From the NCBI GenBank assembly GCA_021850555.1, contig JAJZLX010000724.1, positions 1 through 5,954 of the forward strand: a stretch of DNA of 5,954 nt, given 5' to 3'. This document shows, piece by piece, positions 1 through 5,954 of the stretch. The notes beneath the pieces were generated by a model, which was given only the letters and a program-made list of their open reading frames with translations, did no database searches and was not told the DNA's origin. Numbering within the stretch: the stretch's first letter is position 1; the number at the start of each line of letters is the position of its first letter. The position numbers and the translations under genes are program-made. The DNA is from Pseudomonadota bacterium. Its GTDB lineage: Bacteria > Pseudomonadota > Gammaproteobacteria > Steroidobacterales > Steroidobacteraceae.

Positions 1-963
1 CTCGGGCAGATGGCGCAGGTTGCGGCCGCCGCGCACGCGCCCTTCATCGCCGGCGCCGGTCCCACCCTCATGGGCATGGACTCCTGGCAGGAGCTCGCCA
101 ACCCGCGCGACCTCGCCAAGATCTTCGGGGCGCCGGATTATGCCGCGTGGCGCTCGCTGCGCGAATCGGACGATGCGAAGTACATCGGGCTTGCCATGCC
201 GCGCTTCCTCGCGCGCCTGCCCTACGGGGCGAAGACCAACCCCGTCGAGGAGTTCGAGTTCGAGGAGGAGACGACCGGCGGGCAGCACACGCGCTACTCC
301 TGGGCCAACTCGGCCTATGCGATGGCCGTCAACATCAATCGCGCCTTCAAGCAGTACGGCTGGTGCACCTCGATCCGCGGAGTGGAGTCCGGAGGGGCGG
401 TCGAGGGGCTGCCGGTGCACACGTTCCCGAGCGACGACGGGGGCGTGGACATGAAGTGCCCGACCGAGATCGCGATCAGCGACCGGCGCGAGGCCGAGCT
501 CGCCAACTGCGGGCTGATGCCGCTCATCCACCGCAAGAATACCGACACTGCCGCGTTCATCGGCGCCCAATCGCTGCAGAAGCCGCAGGAATACATGGAC
601 CCCGATGCGACGGCCAATGCCCGCCTCTCGGCGCGCCTGCCGTACCTCTTTGCGAGCTGCCGCTTCGCGCATTACCTGAAATGCATGGTGCGCGACAAGG
701 TGGGCTCGTTCAAGGAGCGCGCCGACATGGAGCGCTTCCTCTCCGACTGGATCGCGAGCTACGTGATCCTCAATCCGGAGAACGCGGGGGAAACCGCCCG
801 GGCGCAGAAGCCGCTCGCGGGCGCGGAGGTCAAGGTGGAGGAAGTCGAAGGCAACCCCGGATACTACTCGGCGACGTTTCACCTGCGGCCGCACTACCAG
901 CTGGAAGGGGTGAACATTTCCATGCGGCTGGTCTCGCGGCTGCCCTCGCAGCGCCAGGGCTGA
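1..963 (+). CDS. tssC: TssC, type VI secretion contractile sheath large subunit (5' partial)
   Basis: TssC (VipB/EvpB/HsiC family) pairs with TssB to build the cytoplasmic contractile sheath that surrounds the Hcp tube. Its contraction drives the spike out of the cell. The reading frame is open from the first base of the window, so this is the C-terminal 320 residues of a protein that is normally about 490-500 long. The ATG at 10 is an internal Met, not the start. Family hallmarks in visible-residue numbering are the FIAGAGP stretch (15-21), RFLARLPYG (68-76), the YSWANSAYAMA block (99-109), the GLPVHTFPSDDGG segment (136-148) and a C-terminal region with KCPTEIAISDRRE (152-164), GLMPLIH (171-177) and SARLPYLFASCRFAHYLK (210-227). 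The C terminus (HLRPHYQLEGVNISMRLVSRLP) has the usual TssC ending. The stop is TGA at 961-963. The gene is intact as far as visible. tssB is expected just upstream, outside the window. Confidence 0.97.
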   Translation, partial: LGQMAQVAAAAHAPFIAGAGPTLMGMDSWQELANPRDLAKIFGAPDYAAWRSLRESDDAKYIGLAMPRFLARLPYGAKTNPVEEFEFEEETTGGQHTRYSWANSAYAMAVNINRAFKQYGWCTSIRGVESGGAVEGLPVHTFPSDDGGVDMKCPTEIAISDRREAELANCGLMPLIHRKNTDTAAFIGAQSLQKPQEYMDPDATANARLSARLPYLFASCRFAHYLKCMVRDKVGSFKERADMERFLSDWIASYVILNPENAGETARAQKPLAGAEVKVEEVEGNPGYYSATFHLRPHYQLEGVNISMRLVSRLPSQRQG

Positions 964-1035
964 GGCGGCCGGATGCCGGCAGCGCGCATTGGCGCGATGC
1001 GGCGCCCCGGCGCGACTGACGGCCGATAGTCGCCA
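964..1035 (+). repeat. Cluster of short inverted repeats between tssC and hcp
   Basis: Four potential stem-loops lie back to back after the tssC stop. They are GCCGG-ATG-CCGGC (968-980), CGCGC-ATTG-GCGCG (983-996), GCGC-CCCG-GCGC (1002-1013) and GCGACT-N10-AGTCGC (1012-1033). The last has the longest perfect stem, 6 bp. It shares two bases with its neighbour, so those two would be alternatives. No T-tract follows any of them on the + strand, so a classical intrinsic terminator is unlikely. Possible roles are partial attenuation, or a structure that protects or marks a processing site so that hcp mRNA outlasts the rest of the transcript. In DNA this GC-rich, short stems can arise by chance, so a role is inference only. 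Confidence 0.4.
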
Positions 1036-1059
1036 AACGAACGAATCAACGAACGAACC
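1036..1059 (+). repeat. Tandem 12-bp direct repeat in the hcp leader
   Basis: Two adjacent 12-base units, AACGAACGAATC (1036-1047) and AACGAACGAACC (1048-1059), differ at one base. Each contains two copies of the tetramer ACGA/CGAA. The stretch is A-rich and lacks T and G runs, in sharp contrast to the surrounding GC-rich DNA. It sits just before the hcp Shine-Dalgarno. It may keep the hcp ribosome-binding region single-stranded, or it may be a protein-binding site. The repeat is directly visible; its function is not. Confidence 0.7.
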
Positions 1060-1064
1060 ACAAG

Positions 1065-1069
1065 AGGAG
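1065..1069 (+). promoter_or_regulatory. Strong Shine-Dalgarno of hcp
   Basis: AGGAG (within AAGAGGAGA) lies 8 nt before the ATG at 1078. It is the best ribosome-binding site in the window and fits the need for a large excess of Hcp over the other components. It decides the start in favour of ATG 1078. Another ATG at 1070 overlaps the site and is in a different frame. Confidence 0.85.
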
Positions 1070-1077
1070 ATGGGCCA

Positions 1078-1566
1078 ATGGCAGTTGACATGTTTCTCGA
1101 GCTGGACGGCATCGATGGGGAGACCGTGGATAAGGTCTTCAAGGACAAGAAGGCGATCGATATCCTCGCCTGGAGCTGGGGCTTGTCCAACGCGGGCACG
1201 TTCCACTCCGGCACCGGCGGCGGGGCGGGCAAGGCGAATTTCCAGGACATCAGCGTCACGAAGTTCGTCGACCTCGCTTCTCCGAACCTCATGCTGTGCT
1301 GCGCGAACGGCAAGCACATCGAGAAGGGCGTGATCACCGTGCGCAAGGCCGGAGAGAACCCGCTCGAGTACCTCAAGATCACGATGCAGAAGATTCTCGT
1401 GACCTCGTACGCGACGGGCGGCAGCGGCGGGGAGGATCGCCTGACGGAGAGCGTATCGCTCAACTTCGCCCAGGTGAAGGTCGATTACGCGCAGCAGGCG
1501 GACAAGGGCGGCAAGAAAGGAACGCAGAGCTTCGACTGGAACATCGCCGAGAACGCCAAGTCTTGA
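1078..1566 (+). CDS. hcp: Hcp (TssD), type VI secretion inner-tube protein
   Basis: Hcp forms stacked hexameric rings that make the tube pushed out of the cell by sheath contraction. The rings also carry small effectors in their lumen. The product is 162 residues, the normal length for the Hcp1 (DUF796) family. It shows the typical N terminus MAVDMFLELDG (1-11), DILAWSWG (28-35), the glycine-rich loop GTGGGAGK with the following QD (45-57), SPNLML (68-73), GKHIEKG (78-84), VRKAG (88-92) and the signature GGSGGEDRLTE (114-124), followed by SLNFAQVKVDY (127-137). From memory this pattern resembles P. aeruginosa Hcp1 closely. There is no signal peptide and no C-terminal effector extension, so this is a plain structural Hcp. 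It has its own leader and a strong Shine-Dalgarno. The TGA stop (1564-1566) overlaps the tagJ start. Confidence 0.98.
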   Translation: MAVDMFLELDGIDGETVDKVFKDKKAIDILAWSWGLSNAGTFHSGTGGGAGKANFQDISVTKFVDLASPNLMLCCANGKHIEKGVITVRKAGENPLEYLKITMQKILVTSYATGGSGGEDRLTESVSLNFAQVKVDYAQQADKGGKKGTQSFDWNIAENAKS

Positions 1567-2357
1567 GCGACTCGCAGCAGCTGTTCCGGGACGGCAAGCT
1601 CCGCGAGTCTCTCGCGGCGCTGCAGAGCGAGGTGCGCGCTTCGCCGGCCGATGCGAAGCTGCGCACCTTTCTCGCCCAGCTGCTGATGCTGACGGGCGAG
1701 TGGGACCGGGCCGTCAATCAGCTGCAGGTGGCCGCAGAGCTCGATGCGTCGGCGCTGCCGATGAAGCATGCCTACTCGGCTGCCATCGGCTGCGAGCGGC
1801 TGCGGGCGGCGGTGTTCGCCGGCGAGAAGCGCCCGCTCATCCTCGGTGACCCGCCGACGTGGATCGCCGTGCTGCTTCAGTCCCTGACGGCACTCGCGCA
1901 GGGCAGGGTGCAGGAGTCCGCGCGGCTGCGTGCGCAAGCGCTCGAGGAGGCTGACGCGACGGCAGGGCGCATGAACGGCACCGAGTTCGACTGGATCGCG
2001 GATGCCGATTCGCGCCTGGGCCCGGTGCTCGAGGTGTTCCTCAACGGGGCGTACTACTGGGCGCCGTTCTCGAGGATCCGGCGCATCGCAATCGAGCCTC
2101 CGGCGGACGCGAGGGACCTCGTGTGGGTGCCGGCTCAGTTCACCTGGAGCAACGAGGGTCAGGCGATGGGATTCATCCCCGCGCGCTACCCGGGCTCCGA
2201 GCACAGTGAGGATGACGGGGTGCGCATGGGCCGCAGGACGCAGTGGCAGGACATCGGGGAGGGCGCATTTGCCGGCTTCGGCCAACGGATGCTCGCGACC
2301 AGCGGCGATGAGTTGGGGCTGCTCGAGGTGCGAGAGCTCGTGCTTGCGAGCGACTGA
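1563..2357 (+). CDS. tagJ: TagJ (ImpE/HsiE family) type VI secretion accessory protein, TTG start
   Basis: The product is 264 residues and belongs to the ImpE/TagJ family. In P. aeruginosa HSI-I the homologue HsiE1 binds the N terminus of the sheath protein TssB and is linked to ClpV-dependent sheath recycling. It is present in only some T6SS classes. The N-terminal half (about 5-130) is helical and TPR-like: LFRDGKLRESLAAL (7-20), FLAQLLMLTGEWDRAVNQL (36-54), AAELD (57-61). The C-terminal half carries the family block FDWIADADSRLGPVLEVFLNG (142-162), YYWAPFSRI (164-172), DLVWVPAQFTW (185-195), MGFIPARYPGSE (202-213) and RRTQWQDIGEGAFAGFGQR (224-242). I chose TTG at 1563 as the start because it overlaps the hcp stop as TTGA, it follows GAGAA (1549-1553) at 9 nt, and the protein begins SDSQQLF as expected. 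The next in-frame ATG would cut into the TPR-like region. Translation is probably coupled to hcp. Confidence 0.92.
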   Translation: MSDSQQLFRDGKLRESLAALQSEVRASPADAKLRTFLAQLLMLTGEWDRAVNQLQVAAELDASALPMKHAYSAAIGCERLRAAVFAGEKRPLILGDPPTWIAVLLQSLTALAQGRVQESARLRAQALEEADATAGRMNGTEFDWIADADSRLGPVLEVFLNGAYYWAPFSRIRRIAIEPPADARDLVWVPAQFTWSNEGQAMGFIPARYPGSEHSEDDGVRMGRRTQWQDIGEGAFAGFGQRMLATSGDELGLLEVRELVLASD

Positions 2358-2366
2358 GCACGAGCC

Positions 2367-3155
2367 ATGGCCGAACTCAGTCTGCGCGAGCGCCTGCAAC
2401 CGGCGTTGCTCGATCGGCTCGAGGACGACGAGCGGTTCCTCACGATCTTTCATGTCGAGGTCGCGCGCGCGCACCTCGCACGGCTGAAGCTCACCGAGCG
2501 CGAATGGCTCGACATCCTCTTTGCCCAGGGGCTGCGGATCGTCGAGGATGAGAGGGACGGGGCGGCGGGGCGCGCGGGTGAGGACACGCTCCACGTCCGG
2601 CTGTTCGCGCCGAGCGGGCGGGTGAGTCCCGCACATCTCAAGGCGCTGGTGTTGAAGCCCCCGGGCGCGCCGCAGGGCATCGCGGTGCAGGAGTTCTGCC
2701 GGATCGAGACGCACAACGTGCCGAATGCCATGCTCGAATCGAGCGAGCGGCGCAACGTGTCGATGCGGCGGCTGCGCGAGTGCGTATTGCGCGATGTCGC
2801 CTCGCTCCTCAATGCGCTCAACCTCGAGACGAGCGTCGCACTCGAGCGCTATCCGCGCGTGCAGCGCTCGGTGCTGAACTACGGCATGCGCTCGCTGGCG
2901 GGGCTCTCGGCGGCCGCAGTCGATCCGGCCGCGGCGGCCGCGGGCATCGAGGAGGCCATCCGCCGCTTCGAGCCGCGGCTGCGCAAGGTGCATGTCGCGC
3001 CCGAAACGCGCGGTGAGCGGCGGGAAGGCCATCAGCTGTCTTTCCGGATCGACGCGGAGCTCTGGGGCCAGCCGGCGCCGCAGCAGCTCATCCTGAGAAC
3101 GCGTATCGAGACCGACTCCGGCGACGTCACCGTCAGCGATTCCGGCGCGGGTTGA
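2367..3155 (+). CDS. tssE: TssE, gp25-like baseplate wedge protein with a large internal insertion
   Basis: TssE is the homologue of phage T4 gp25. It sits in the baseplate wedge with TssF and TssG and nucleates sheath assembly. The first 22 residues (MAELSLRERLQPALLDRLED) are a classic TssE N terminus. From about residue 124 the family resumes with ESSERRNVSMRRLRECVLRD (124-143), LLNALNLE (147-154), YPRVQRSVLNYGMRSLAG (162-179), the gp25 EPR motif at E202-P203-R204, LSFRIDAELWG (224-234) and LILRTRIETDSGDV (241-254). TssE is usually about 130-180 residues; this one is 262. About 100 residues (23-123) separate the two conserved parts (see separate entry). A short alanine-rich linker, with GC-palindromic DNA, occupies 182-192. 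The ATG lies 9 nt after the tagJ stop and the ribosome-binding site is weak. The TGA stop is 4 nt before tssF. The frame is open throughout, with no sign of a frameshift. Confidence 0.93.
   Translation: MAELSLRERLQPALLDRLEDDERFLTIFHVEVARAHLARLKLTEREWLDILFAQGLRIVEDERDGAAGRAGEDTLHVRLFAPSGRVSPAHLKALVLKPPGAPQGIAVQEFCRIETHNVPNAMLESSERRNVSMRRLRECVLRDVASLLNALNLETSVALERYPRVQRSVLNYGMRSLAGLSAAAVDPAAAAAGIEEAIRRFEPRLRKVHVAPETRGERREGHQLSFRIDAELWGQPAPQQLILRTRIETDSGDVTVSDSGAG
2433..2735 (+). other. About 100-residue insertion inside TssE, unrecognised domain
   Basis: This part of tssE (residues about 23-123) lies between the conserved N-terminal helix and the gp25-like core and matches nothing I recognise in ordinary TssE. 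By eye it reads as alternating strands and helices: strand RFLTIFHVEV (23-32), helix through LTEREWLDILFAQGL (42-56), strand RIVED, a charged glycine-rich turn (62-72), strand TLHVRLFAP (74-82), helix SPAHLKALVL (87-96), and strand GIAVQEFCRIETHNV (104-118). The codon use looks like that of the flanks, so a recent insertion is not evident. No catalytic motif is apparent, so a structural or docking role in the wedge is the simplest guess. The boundaries are approximate. Confidence 0.6.
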
Positions 3156-3159
3156 GCCG

Positions 3160-5034
3160 ATGGACCCGCGCATCCTCGAGTACTACAACCGGGAGCTGCA
3201 GTTCATCCAGGAGATGGGCGCGGAGTTCGCCGAATCCTATCCGAGGATCGCCGCGCGCCTCGGGCTCGAGGGACTCGAGTGCGCGGACCCGTACGTCGAG
3301 CGGCTTCTCGAGGGCTTCGCGTTCCTTGCCGCGCGCATTCAGCTGAAGCTCGATGCGCGCCACCCGGATTTCACGCAGCATCTGCTCGAGATGATCTACC
3401 CGCATTTCCTCGCGCCCGTGCCGTCCTGCACGGTCGTAGAGTTCGCCCCCGATCCCAAAGAAGGCGCCCAGCTCGCCGGCGTCACCATTCCCCGCGGCGC
3501 CGTTCTGAGGACGCCGCTCGGCAAGGGGGATCGGACGGCCTGCGAGTTTCGCACCGGGCACGCGGTGAGCCTCTGGCCGCTGACGGTGATCGAGGCGAAG
3601 TATCTCTCGGGCACCGGCGCACTCGCCATGCAGGGCATCCCGGTCGACTCCCGGGCCCGCGCGGGCATTCGCCTGCGCCTGAAAGCGGCCACGGGTGTGA
3701 GCATCGACACGCTGGATCTCGATTCCCTCACCTTTTTCCTCAAGGCAACACCCGGACTCACACAGGCGCTCTACGAGCAGATCACCGCCGATTGCCTCGG
3801 CTTTTGCGTGCGCTCGACGCAGCAGGGCGCCACGGTCCTCGTGCGCTCGGCCGCGAGCGTGCGCCAGGTCGGATTCGAGGACGAGGAGGCGCTGCTGCCG
3901 GTCACGCGGCGCGGCTTCCAGGGCTACCGGCTGCTGCAGGAATACTTCGCCTTTCCCGAGCGCTTCCATTTCTTCGCGCTCGAGCATCTGCGCGAGGGCA
4001 TCGCGCAGTGCGCGGGCGAGGAGCTCGAGATCCATCTGATGCTCTGCCGCGCCAACGCGGCGCTCGAGAACGCGCTCGATGCGAGCCACTTCCGCCTCTT
4101 CTGCGCCCCCGCGATCAACCTTTTCCCGCGCGCCGCCGACCGCATTCACGTCGAGCCGTTCGACACCGAGCAGCATCTGCTCGCCGACCGCAACCGGCCG
4201 ATGGATTTCGAGATCTTCGGCATCGAGCGCCTGAGCGCCGTCGACACCGATGGTGAGCCGATCGGCGAGATCCGCCCCTTCTACGCGACCGATCATCAGA
4301 CCGACCCGGGCTCGCCCGCGCTCTACTACACGATGCAGCGGCGAGCGCGATTGCCGTCCGCACGCCAGCAGCAGTTCGGTACGCGGGCCGCTTACGTCGG
4401 CAGCGAGTGCTTCGTGTCGGTCGTCGACAGCGCCCAGCGCCAGCTCGAGGGCCGGATCCGGCAGATCGATGCGCAGGTGCTGTGCACCAACCGGGATCTG
4501 CCGGTGCAGCTCGCCGTCGGACAGGGACGCACGAGCTTTCTCATCGAGGGCGGCGTCCCCGTCGAGTCCGTCCGTTGCATCGCCGGTCCGAGCGCGCCTC
4601 GCCCATCGCCGGCCTTCGGCGACACGGCATGGAGGCTGATCGGACATCTCTCCCTCAACTATCTCTCGCTCATCGAGGAGGGCGGCCCGGCCGCGGCGCA
4701 GATGCTGCGCGACATGCTCGCGCTCTACCGCGATCCGAATGACTCGGCGGCGGCGCGTCAGATCGAGGGCGTTGTCGGCGTGGGCTATCGGCCGCTGGTG
4801 CGGCGCATGCCCATCCCCGGTCCCATCAGCTACGGCCGCGGCCTCGAGATCACCCTGACGCTGGATGATGCGCCGTTCGAGGGCGCCGGCATCGTGGTGC
4901 TGGCCACCGTTCTGGAGCGGTTCTTCTCGCGCTACGTTTCCATCAACTCGTTCACCCAGACGCGCCTCGACTCCGCGGCGCGCGGGACGATCAAGACATG
5001 GCCGGTACGAGCGGGCAGACGTCAGATCGTTTGA
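3160..5034 (+). CDS. tssF: TssF, type VI secretion baseplate wedge subunit
   Basis: TssF (VasA/ImpG/HsiG family) is the main wedge protein. Two TssF copies with one TssG and TssE form each baseplate sector, which TssK links to the membrane complex. The product is 624 residues, within the usual range of about 580-630. The N terminus is diagnostic: MDPRILEYYNRELQFI (1-16), EFAESYPRIAARLGL (22-36), DPYVERLLEGFAFLAARIQLK (43-63), then HLLEMIYPHFLAPVPS (74-89). Further marks are the TEQHLLADRN-containing segment before MDFEIFGIERL, the CTNRDLP motif (442-448), and the C-terminal ERFFSRYVSINSFTQ (586-600) followed by a basic tail with WPVRAGRR. It begins 4 nt after the tssE stop without a clear Shine-Dalgarno, so translation is probably coupled to tssE. 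Its 3' end overlaps the start of tssG. The gene looks complete and undamaged. Confidence 0.97.
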   Translation: MDPRILEYYNRELQFIQEMGAEFAESYPRIAARLGLEGLECADPYVERLLEGFAFLAARIQLKLDARHPDFTQHLLEMIYPHFLAPVPSCTVVEFAPDPKEGAQLAGVTIPRGAVLRTPLGKGDRTACEFRTGHAVSLWPLTVIEAKYLSGTGALAMQGIPVDSRARAGIRLRLKAATGVSIDTLDLDSLTFFLKATPGLTQALYEQITADCLGFCVRSTQQGATVLVRSAASVRQVGFEDEEALLPVTRRGFQGYRLLQEYFAFPERFHFFALEHLREGIAQCAGEELEIHLMLCRANAALENALDASHFRLFCAPAINLFPRAADRIHVEPFDTEQHLLADRNRPMDFEIFGIERLSAVDTDGEPIGEIRPFYATDHQTDPGSPALYYTMQRRARLPSARQQQFGTRAAYVGSECFVSVVDSAQRQLEGRIRQIDAQVLCTNRDLPVQLAVGQGRTSFLIEGGVPVESVRCIAGPSAPRPSPAFGDTAWRLIGHLSLNYLSLIEEGGPAAAQMLRDMLALYRDPNDSAAARQIEGVVGVGYRPLVRRMPIPGPISYGRGLEITLTLDDAPFEGAGIVVLATVLERFFSRYVSINSFTQTRLDSAARGTIKTWPVRAGRRQIV

Positions 5035-5954
5035 GCGCCGAAGCGTCTGCGCGCACGGCCGCGCCCGAGCGGTGCGCAGCGCTCGAGCGGCTGGGCACCG
5101 AGCCGCATCGATTCACGCTGTTTGCCGCGTTGCGGCTGCTCGAGCAGTGCTTCCCTGACCGTCCGCGTCTCGGGGAGGCGCGCAGGGCGGCGGACGATGC
5201 CGTTCGTCTCGGGCAGAAGCCCAGCCTGTCGTTCGCGCCCTCGGATGTCGCCGGCTTTCAGGGCGCCTCGCAAGAGAGACCCGCGCGGCTCGAGCAGCTC
5301 TCGTTCGGCATCTTCGGTCCAAACGGGGCGCTGCCCCTGCATCTCACCGAGCACGCCTACGAGCGCTACCGGCAGCGCGAGGACCCGACCCTCACCGATT
5401 TCGTCAATCTCTTCCAGCACCGGCTGATCTCGCTCTTCTATCGCGCCTGGGCCGAGTCCGATCCGGCGACGAGCTTCGACCGTCCCGAGAGCGATCGCTT
5501 CGCCTCCTACCTCGGTGCCCTGAGCGGTCTCGGCACGCCCTCGGCGCTTTCCCGCGACGCCGCGCCCGATCGGGCGAAACTCTCCCGGGTGGCGCATTTC
5601 GCGCCCCAGCCACGCTGCGCCGAGGGCCTGGAGAGCATTCTTGCGGATTATTTCCGACTCGCCGTCGAGGTGCGCCAGTTCGTCGGGGAGTGGATGGACG
5701 TGCCCGCAGAGCTCTTCAGCCGCCTGGGCCGGGATCGCGCATCCGCCTCGCTCGGGCGCACGACGGCCCTCGGAGCGCTGAGCTGGCAGTGCCAGCACAA
5801 GTTCGAGATCGTCATCGGGCCGCTCGATCTCGCGAGCTTCCGGGACTTGCTTCCCGGCTCGCGCGGGCTCGCCGAGCTCGCCGCTCTCGTGCGCCTCTAT
5901 ACCAACGAGGAGTGGAGCTGGCAGCTGCGCCTGCTGCTGCGGGATGTCGAGGTG
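4998..5954 (+). CDS. tssG: TssG, type VI secretion baseplate wedge subunit (3' partial)
   Basis: TssG (VasB/ImpH/HsiH family) completes the baseplate wedge by holding two TssF subunits together. The frame is open to the last base, giving 319 residues of a protein usually about 330-370 long, so only a short C-terminal piece is missing. Family marks are HRFTLFAALRLLEQC (37-51), LSFGIFGPNGALPLHLTE (101-118), DPTLTDFVNLFQHRLISLFYRAW (129-151), CAEGLESILADYF (207-219), VRQFVGEWMDVP (225-236), LGRTTALGALSW (252-263), HKFEIVIGPL (267-276) and ALVRLYTNEEWSWQLRL (296-312). I chose the ATG at 4998, which has GGGA (4984-4987) about 10 nt upstream and overlaps tssF by 37 nt. A TTG at 5031, forming TTGA with the tssF stop, is an in-frame alternative that would remove 11 residues lying before the first conserved block. 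clpV is the expected next gene. Confidence 0.95.
   Translation, partial: MAGTSGQTSDRLSAEASARTAAPERCAALERLGTEPHRFTLFAALRLLEQCFPDRPRLGEARRAADDAVRLGQKPSLSFAPSDVAGFQGASQERPARLEQLSFGIFGPNGALPLHLTEHAYERYRQREDPTLTDFVNLFQHRLISLFYRAWAESDPATSFDRPESDRFASYLGALSGLGTPSALSRDAAPDRAKLSRVAHFAPQPRCAEGLESILADYFRLAVEVRQFVGEWMDVPAELFSRLGRDRASASLGRTTALGALSWQCQHKFEIVIGPLDLASFRDLLPGSRGLAELAALVRLYTNEEWSWQLRLLLRDVEV

Noticed and set aside
10..12. ATG at 10 as the start of tssC
   Set aside because: The frame is open upstream to base 1 and the protein would lack about 170 N-terminal residues of TssC, so this is an internal methionine of a gene cut by the window edge.
989..1003. Possible sigma-54 promoter (TTGGCGCGATGCGGC) before hcp
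   Set aside because: The GG and GC pairs are spaced 9 rather than 10 apart, and the TTGC element lacks its Ts, so the match is poor.
1025..1030. GATAGT as a -10 box for an hcp promoter
   Set aside because: It matches TATAAT at only four of six positions. There is no -35-like hexamer at about 17 bp; the nearest TTGGCG is about 30 bp upstream. It also forms part of an inverted repeat.
968..1033. Intrinsic terminator after tssC
   Set aside because: GC-rich stems are present but no T-run follows any of them, and the downstream genes clearly belong to the same cluster.
1485..3173. Long minus-strand open frame (562 codons) opposite tagJ and tssE
   Set aside because: It lies opposite well-supported genes of the T6SS. 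Its translation is rich in R, H, E and L with no recognisable family. Long antisense frames are expected in GC-rich DNA with GC-biased third positions.
3133..4647. Long minus-strand open frame (504 codons) opposite tssF
   Set aside because: Same reason: tssF on the + strand has clear family motifs along its length, and the antisense product shows no domain or plausible start context.
5022..5798. Minus-strand open frame (258 codons) opposite tssG
   Set aside because: It is covered by the clearly recognisable TssG frame, and the antisense translation has no family features.

Overview
This window is an internal piece of a type VI secretion system (T6SS) structural gene cluster. All genes are on the + strand and very tightly packed. 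The order is tssC (5' end missing), hcp (tssD), tagJ (impE/hsiE family), tssE, tssF and tssG (3' end missing). From memory this matches the order of the Pseudomonas aeruginosa HSI-I cluster (hsiC1-hcp1-hsiE1-hsiF1-hsiG1-hsiH1). That would predict tssB just upstream and clpV, often with a vgrG, just downstream. Neither lies in this window.

The DNA is GC-rich (about two-thirds GC by eye) with strongly GC-biased third codon positions. A high-GC proteobacterium, probably beta- or gammaproteobacterial, fits both the composition and the HSI-I-like gene order. The sequence alone does not fix the genus.

Layout: bases 1-963 encode the C-terminal 320 residues of the large sheath subunit TssC. Bases 964-1077 are the only sizeable non-coding stretch. 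It holds several short inverted repeats, then an unstructured-looking A-rich leader with a tandem 12-bp repeat and a good Shine-Dalgarno for hcp. Bases 1078-1566 encode the tube protein Hcp. The hcp stop overlaps a TTG start for tagJ (1563-2357). Then come tssE (2367-3155), tssF (3160-5034) and tssG (4998 to the window end), with gaps of 9 nt, 4 nt and an overlap.

Together the genes encode the contractile apparatus. TssC, with TssB, forms the sheath, and Hcp forms the inner tube. TssE, TssF and TssG form the baseplate wedge on which the tube and sheath polymerise. TagJ is an accessory protein reported to bind the sheath subunit TssB in related systems.

The system itself is a known one. The most unusual points are: (1) a TssE of 262 residues, clearly larger than the usual roughly 130-180, because about 100 residues are inserted in frame between two recognisable TssE segments; (2) the structured, repeat-bearing hcp leader; (3) a TTG start for tagJ embedded in the hcp stop codon.
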